From: Fasciola hepatica
Taxonomy: Eukaryota > Platyhelminthes > Trematoda > Plagiorchiida > Fasciolidae
Reading direction: 5' to 3'
DNA: 64,000 nucleotides
NCBI GenBank assembly: GCA_948099385.1
Contig: CANUEZ040000151.1
Span: 1,124,001-1,188,000 of the forward strand
Within the stretch, counting starts at the first letter, position 1. Every line of letters begins with the position of its first letter. This document shows, piece by piece, positions 57,965 through 64,000 of the stretch. The position numbers and the translations under genes are program-made. A model generated the notes under the pieces. That model did not search any database. It saw only the letters and a list, made by a program, of their open reading frames with translations, and was not told the DNA's origin.

Positions 57965-59150
57965 CAGGTTCAGAAAGAAATTTCTCCGGCATACCCTTCA
58001 GTAAATAGGCGGCGCCAAAGAGCTGTACGGTCGACTGAATCGAACGCCGCTTTCAGATCACGAAAGACAGCAATTGGGGGCCTACGGAAGATGTGTCTGT
58101 GCTCTAAGGTTTGCGGAAGAGTGAAGATGTGGTCGATACAACCCCAACCGGGTCTGAAACTGGCTTGATTCACAAGCGCACATATTTCGCAGGCGCTGGA
58201 TAATCGGTTGTAAAAATCCCGGCGACCAGTTGGAATGCTGTCTTTACCAAGCTAATTCCCCTGTGGTTTTCACAAGAGGATCTGTCACATTGTTTGTTAA
58301 TCGGCACAATCACCGATTCACACCATTCCCTGGGAATCTGCTAGCTATTTCAAATAATCCGGCGGAGTTTTGTTAACTCCGAAGCCGAGGCTTCACAACC
58401 ACCTTTGAAAAAGACGATGACAACCCAATCAGTCCAGCGGCTTTGTACCTTTCAAATAACCTACCTCCCACATAGCCTCCATTTCTGATGGAGGAGTGAT
58501 ACTCACCTGCTTCGATTCTCTGACAGGTATATTCGGAAGGTCCACTGTTGAAGTGGGCCAATTGAACTGTTCTTGAGAGTGCTCCACCCAACGATCCAGA
58601 CGACGTTCCGGAGAGTGAATCAGTGAACCGTCGGATTCCTTGGTTAACTAGTTTACACCGGGCTTCCGTGGGCCGGTAACTCCAATCAATCGGAGAAGGT
58701 TGAGAGTATTGTTAATAGATGCAGCCTTTTCCATTTTCCTACAATTTTCAATCCACCACTGCTCACGGTTATTTTTCAAGCTTCTAGTCAGTTGGAGTTT
58801 CAGGGATTGACCCACATCACTGAATTTGGAATCCAGAGAGAAGGATTTTCTGTCATCTAATAGAGCCACTGATATCAAAGATATCCATTGCTTGTGAGAT
58901 CTACTTGAATCCGAGTCTTGTGTAGCACGGGAAACTGCATACAAGGCCTCCTTTATCTGATGCCAGCATTCATGTGGGTACTGGACATCCGGCTGCATAG
59001 ACTACAGTGTAGACAGCTTTGTCTGAGAAGCAGATCGTTGGTTATCGTTTAGAAGCAACTGCTTGGGATGGATGACTTTGGCGTGGGTGCGACCACGGAT
59101 GAGAGGTGAATAGAAGCGAGCACCTACCAAATGTACCAGTTGAAACAAAC
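57965..59150 (-). mobile_element. RTE-type LINE relic, truncated at both ends (RTE-2)
   Basis: Minus strand. From about 59150 it reads the end of the endonuclease/linker (GRTHAKVIHPKQLLLNDNQR), the linker (QYPHECWHQIKEALYAVSRA; SLKNNREQWWIENCRKMEKA) and the first half of the RT (NQASFRPGWGCIDHIFTL; PPIAVFRDLKAAFDSVDRTA), and then stops abruptly at EGYAGEISF (57970). LINE insertions lose their 5' end, so loss of the 3' half points to a later deletion or rearrangement. 58979-59066 is identical to RTE-1 12378-12465. Confidence 0.8.
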
Positions 59151-59211
59151 GGTTGGCCCGCAATACACATTTGAAGGTCAAGTTAAAAGAACCAGGGAGA
59201 ACCATTCCGGA

Positions 59212-59285
59212 TAGTTTGGTGGTTAGGTGTTTGACTCACTATCGTTCATTCTGGGCTCGAGAGCCAGTGGGGGCTCGATGGATGA
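59212..59285 (+). mobile_element. tRNA-like SINE remnant (third family)
   Basis: GGTGGTTAGGTGTTTGACTC (box A-like) and CTGGGCTCGAGAGCC (box B-like); aligns with 44183-44240. Lies just outside the 5' end of RTE-2. Confidence 0.45.
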
Positions 59286-59586
59286 AACAGAGGTACTATG
59301 CTTCCGTGGCTTTCAGCGATGGCCTTAACTTTGTTACTGCATGATGAATCTTTTGACATACGTAAACATAAGCGTCAGTACAATACTGTACAAACTCGGA
59401 TTCAAATGTGGTTTTAAAAACGCAGTAGAAAGTTATCAGTCACTGATTACTTGTATATATCGTTATACTGTCCAATTAACAAGGCTTATTCATAGCATCA
59501 AAACGTTAATTATATGCAAATAAGTGCATTAAAATTAAATACTGCTCATCTTGGCCGATATCCCGAAGATAATGGATTCTTAGAAA

Positions 59587-59810
59587 ATGAACGGCCTTAG
59601 TGATTGCGGAGCCACCACAGTGACTCAGTCTGGTAAACCTTTTCGTAGAAAGTCCGATGTACTGCCAAATGAAGCTTTAACATACCATCGGAACCACATT
59701 GACTACGAATTCACAATGTCAACCAATGATCTTCTGAATTTTTCTCTCTCGAACAAAACAGAGATTGATGAACCAGATTACTGGTTTACTGAGGAAACAG
59801 TACGATTGCG
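59587..59810 (+). CDS. Candidate first coding exon (unrecognised)
   Basis: ATG in a good context (AGAAAATGA), preceded by an in-frame stop, then 74 codons to a strong donor (GATTGCG then GTGAGT at 59811), exit phase 2. The peptide (MNGLSDCGATTVTQSGKPFR ... NHIDYEFTMSTNDLLNFSLS ... PDYWFTEETVRL) is hydrophilic and looks like a genuine N-terminus, possibly disordered. The next ORF with a donor (60012-60193) does not match in phase. Function unknown. Confidence 0.4.
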
Positions 59811-61220
59811 GTGAGTTGGTCAACCGAGTCAGTCGGAACTCGATCGATAGCATACAGTGAGATGTGATCAACATTTTTTGTCAAGGTCACAGTTGAACAG
59901 GCGAGTAGCAGGTGGGTCTAATTAACCTCGGGTTCTACTGATCGGACAACAGGAGAAAGTAGCATGAACAACCAATGAAACCAAAGCGAATCATGCTAAA
60001 AAAGGGCATCAATGAAACTGATTGATCAGCAGAAGTGGTTGGTACCCATTGAGTTGAACAAAAAAACCGTTTTTGTTGTCTTCAAAGCTGCTATGTTTAA
60101 GATTTTCAAAGTAACCTGTCAATCCGTCACCACTTCTATTCATCCCCGTATGGGCTATCTTCGTTTTTCCTACAAAACTACTGAATATAAATGGTGAGAT
60201 TTCATTTTATCATTCCGGGTGTGATATGGTTCATTGAGACCTGTTTGATAAAGCAGTGTTAGCAATTTATTGTTTATCAGTTACCAGAAAGAGAGCTTGG
60301 CAGTGAGGACAGAATAAATCCACGACTATTAAACAATTTCCAGAACACATCTTCAGGCGGCTGATCAAATCGATAGTGTAAAAAGCATATAGACATCATC
60401 TCGATTGGACATCACTCATCTGCAGCAAAGAATGTGATGATAATCAAACACAAATTTGATCCTATTTTTTCATCCCAAAGATTGTTGCATGAACGTAATT
60501 CAAGTCTGTTAGCATTCACTGAAGAAGCCACGCTAATCAAATTACACAGCCCTGTTTGTTTTTTTTGAGGGCAGGATTTACTAACACAGTCAATCGGCCT
60601 ACCATCGGGACAACTGTAGTTTATAATTGTATGAAATTATTGCTCCATTCCCACTCATTGTAGCTGACAACTCCTTTTTGCATAACTTTCAGACTGTTTT
60701 AAAAAGACTATTGCAAAGACTGAACACCCCGCTGTATGTCTTCCTTCTATGCAGAACATTCCGATGAAGAGTACTCAGTGCCTTATTATCTAAGAGTTGG
60801 TACTTCTCTTCAGACCGGTATAATTGTCATTAGATTCCCGTGTCCAGGTACGTATCAGATGCAATGAATAATTTCAGCTACCACCATCATTTTTCTTCAA
60901 GGTTTCCGTTTTTTATTTTGGTGAAAAGTGAAAAGTGAATGGGAAAAACAGCTTAAACTGTTTTTCTACAGCGAAACCTGTCATTTTTAGTCCAGTGTGG
61001 CATGCTGAGGTTAAACGTACGGTATTGCCATGATGTTCTGATCGCTGAGCTTGGCGTTTAGATCGCAAACGTTTCATCACCAGTCGAGGTGACATCGTCA
61101 GTGCATGTGCGCTGTTGGTAGTGATCTCTTATATTTATAGATTTGTCATTAGTCCTGACCTTGAGCTTGTAGACGTGCCCAAGGCTCGACGTTTGTTTTA
61201 CGGCTTCGCCTCGAAGAACG
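59811..61220. other. Unannotated; one weak exon candidate
   Basis: A 61-codon ORF at 60012-60193 ends at a usable donor (AAATG then GTGAGA) and reads KWLVPIELNKKTVFVVFKAA and HPRMGYLRFSYKTTEYKW, but has no good acceptor. No repeats recognised. Confidence 0.25.
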
Positions 61221-61254
61221 TGACCTTTGACCTTTGACCTCTGACGGTTGACGT
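61221..61254 (-). promoter_or_regulatory. Tandem TGACCT hexamers, DR1-like array
   Basis: Five hexamers at exactly 7-bp spacing: TGACCT, TGACCT, TGACCT, TGACGG, TGACGT, separated by T, T, C, T. On the minus strand the three perfect units read AGGTCA with one-base spacers, the DR1 layout bound by HNF4/RXR-type nuclear receptors. It may be a regulatory element or just a tiny tandem repeat; no adjacent gene start is proven. Confidence 0.4.
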
Positions 61255-61339
61255 CCCGCTCGGTGAGCTTGAATTCTTTTCGCTTCGTCCCGTTGCTTCC
61301 ATTTTTTGATATTTGAATTGGGAACCAGAAGTCATTCGC

Positions 61340-61770
61340 TAAAATAAACGCTCAACCCTTGTAGGTTAAGATGTCTGAGATACGTGTCACTCGTACCCAC
61401 CGGTAGACGTCTTCACTTAACTTTCCTCGCCGAGGCTGGAAGGTAGGTTCAGCTGGTGATCCCATAAAATGTCAAGAATGTATGAAAGCCCTCCTCAGTG
61501 AACTTGGTCAAGTAGGACGTGTCAGACTTGAAATTCTCGATTTAGTGACGTGGCACTGTGCAGCCGTCGGTGGGGCAGTTGCTCTCAAACCCAATCTTTG
61601 CCTACACAATCTCTAATTCCGACCTCTTTTTCTGTTTTCTCAGTATTTATACTTTTATTTGTTTTGTTCTCAACTAGACGATGGTGCGAGGTAGCAACCG
61701 AGGCCAGATCACAGAAGTGCAAGGATAGTGCCCTGAAGAACAGCACTGAGTTGAGTCCGTTATGAATCAA
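61340..61770 (+). mobile_element. RTE-type LINE 3' end (RTE-7)
   Basis: Reads CRLRCLRYVSLVPTG (equivalent to RLRWLGHVLRMPT) at about 61361-61405, LTFLAEAGR near 61418-61445, then KCQECMKALLSELGQVGRVR (about 61469-61528) and a 3' untranslated part with CTCAACTAGACGATGGTGCG that resembles the RTE-1 end. It finishes near GCACTGAGTTGAGTCC. A 5'-truncated copy without a clear tail. Confidence 0.65.
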
Positions 61771-63889
61771 GACTGACGCGAGAAGTTCAGACAGCACCGC
61801 AGTCATCGGTTAGCCTAAGCAGTCGAGAATAAGCCAGTTTCACTTGGCAGGCTAGCCTTTATTACTCGATTTGTTTGCTGGGGCTTTTGGAAGGAGAAGC
61901 CAGAGCTGTGACAAAGCACAACGTATCCTGGACAAAGTAACGGTATCTCAGTATGGTTTATACTGCACAGTAGTTGTTTATATAGGTTTGTGTAGAAAAA
62001 TAATGCCCGAAAATTGTTGTACCCAAATGAGAAGGTTAAATTATATCACCACGATAAAGACGAGTTAAAATCAGTTTTTTCTTCTGACACAGTCAAGTTT
62101 TCAATCGGTGTGTGGCAGTGGTCTCGGTGAACCGAAATAGTCTGGCTTTATTCGCCTCGTACATGACCACGAATGCAGCCTTTTGGTCATCTGATTGCTT
62201 TTGATCAGAAAATGACGATTATTGGTTGAGGACTGGATTTTACGGGCTTGAAGGTTGTTGCCATGCGTTTGACGTGACCCTGATCGTATCAAGAAATTTT
62301 TGGATCAAATTGGGGAAACGTTTGATCACTCGGTTACGTAATTGTCACTTTGTCCCATCACGTAGGCTTTTCCGCAAGCACATTCGGGCTCTGAGCAGCC
62401 TCAGAGGCACCGTCATCTGCTCTCTCTGATTGTAAAGTTCAGCTGTTATGGTTTTGTGCATATGTACACTACTGAATGAGAAAGGAATAATAGAAACTAT
62501 TTTCGAGTTGACTACTTGGAGAATCATAATTCATAGTTTGTTGAGCAATAGGCGTGTCATGGTGAATTACAGAGCTTGCCAGACTAAAATAAAAAGCCCC
62601 CTCTTTTTCCGTTTTATAGTATCAACTCGGAGACATTTAACCAGCCAGAAAAAGTATCTGAAAGTACTCGACAGATCACGCAGTAATAGAACAGACTTAA
62701 TAAATACCTAAACATGAAACCATAGATTTATTGATTTCATTGAATATACGGTGTTTGATTCTCTCAGTACTGAGCTTCACCTCAGGTTCTGAAAATCTAA
62801 CTGAGAGGGCTGTTTGCCTGTCGTCTTTCAAATAGTCGTGTGCGTCTTAACAGAGTTTCAGACTTTCTCACATTTCACCCCACTGTGTACCTAACCCCTA
62901 CCACCCATAGAGCGCTAAACACGCCAATCCCGACAGATTTTTACCGACTGCAAGAGAAATCACAAATTGTGTCAAACATCGGTCACTCTGGCTTGTCTAC
63001 TCACGTTCACTAACACACAGTCATTGATGTGATTTATTGTCTGCGACAGATGGGGTATCACACAAGGCATACGTTAGCAGATCGATCACGTTTTTTGTGA
63101 AGAAAACCACAAGGATTTTTAAGATGAACTGTAAAATCGCTTCTTCGATCATCCTGAGAACGGTGACAGATATATGACATTCTAAACTTTGCCGACCGCG
63201 AAACCCTTGTTTTGGTATCAGTTACAAATTAAAAAAAAGTTTCAGCGTCATTCTCGAAACAAACCAGGGCATTTAGATAGGTGAGATTTTATGGATGATA
63301 CATTATAAAATCTAACTACTCGGTACTTGGATCCGAATAAGCTGCAAATTATGACTCGTCGCGATCGAGTCTGATTACCCGGATGTTGATCACAACTTTA
63401 CATAAATTCCTTGCGAACAGTTGTCTCACGTTCTTTTTGCCCCTCCAAACTCGTTTTGTCCTGGTTTGTGGTAAACACCATACCGAATTTATTTGTAAAG
63501 AACAAACATGAGTTCTTGTGTAAACGGTAAGGTTTATTATGTCACAGTTTTGATGATTTTCAGCTTGGTCCAGTTTAGCCGACCGCCACACTCCTTCTCC
63601 AGTGTTCCGAGTAGAATTAGGCATTTGGCACTAATATACGCTGTACGAACGAACGTACAACTGCAGTACTGCAGCAATAAGAGCGGAATTCCAAATTAAA
63701 TCCGGCCTTCAACAGTAAGTTTCATCATTTTACCCAGTATATAGAACCCTCTGGTCGACGGAAACGATGTTCCTTCAACCGGGTAGTACGAAACATACGC
63801 ATGAATAGGACTGGGCTTGCTGGAGATCTGTTTTCTTTATTTTCACAGATATCACGTGCATACCAGTACGAAACAACGTTCAACTCCTA
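61771..63889. other. Unannotated intergenic or intronic DNA
   Basis: ORFs up to 91 codons (63349-63624, minus) without domains or good splice pairs. Nothing else recognised. Confidence 0.4.
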
Positions 63890-63938
63890 GTATTACTACT
63901 ATTATTACTACTACCACTATTGCTATTACTACAATTGT
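63890..63938. repeat. ATT/ACT-type degenerate microsatellite
   Basis: TATTACTACTATTATTACTA and further trinucleotide units with substitutions. Confidence 0.8.
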
Positions 63939-64000
63939 AGTGGAGTTAGCAGCAAAATATTCGGAAGTAGTATAAGTGGACGACAACCCTCTAGCTACAC

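Noticed and set aside
1..64000. CRISPR array, phage, defence island or operon-like new system
   Set aside because: The sequence is eukaryotic and repeat-derived; no spaced direct repeats, no closely packed ORFs and no bacterial signals were seen.

Overview
The window is repeat-rich, intron-heavy eukaryotic DNA. It has no operons, Shine-Dalgarno sites or long bacterial-type ORFs. The retroelement relics (RTE-type endonuclease/reverse transcriptases, a CR1-like element, a Ty3/gypsy relic and a Penelope-like GIY-YIG element), the tRNA-derived SINEs and the tails related to CTGAACTGAAC are what I would expect in a large-genome parasitic flatworm (a fluke or a large-genome tapeworm). That placement is inference from family resemblance; I could run no search.

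Layout. 0.1-0.4 kb: tRNA-derived SINE. 2.0-4.2 kb: decayed CR1-like LINE. 5.4-9.9 kb: candidate minus-strand host exons, one spectrin-repeat-like and one resembling part of a RhoGEF (DH) domain. 11.5-20.4 kb: a retroelement pile-up: near-full-length RTE relic (RTE-1), Ty3/gypsy gag and reverse transcriptase relic, an opposite-strand gypsy integrase fragment, and a second RTE relic (RTE-3). 20.9-24.3 kb: a cluster of minus-strand exon candidates with SINE remnants between them. 24.7-25.9 kb: a 46-bp tandem repeat, GC-rich DNA and two SINE copies in opposite orientation. 26.0-29.0 kb: RTE-4. 29-54 kb: mostly unrecognised intergenic or intronic DNA with a few exon candidates, two long (TA)n arrays, tRNA-like SINE remnants and an RTE 3' end (RTE-5). 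54.1-59.2 kb: a second pile-up: RTE-6 (minus), a SINE-like insert with a perfect 24-bp target-site duplication, a Penelope-like element lacking its RT core, and RTE-2 (minus). 59.2-64 kb: tRNA-like remnant, a possible first coding exon, a five-fold TGACCT-type hexamer array, RTE-7 and an ATT-type microsatellite.

No complete protein-coding gene can be assembled. Every retroelement is broken by stops and frameshifts and should be inactive. Exon calls rest only on ORFs bounded by plausible splice signals, so they carry low to moderate confidence. I saw no CRISPR array, rRNA, convincing intact tRNA gene or coherent new multi-gene system. The most unusual items are the SINE architecture with tRNA-like parts at or near the 3' end, the SINE-like insert with a 24-bp target duplication, the Penelope relic that keeps its GIY-YIG signature but lacks the RT core, and the array of TGACCT hexamers.
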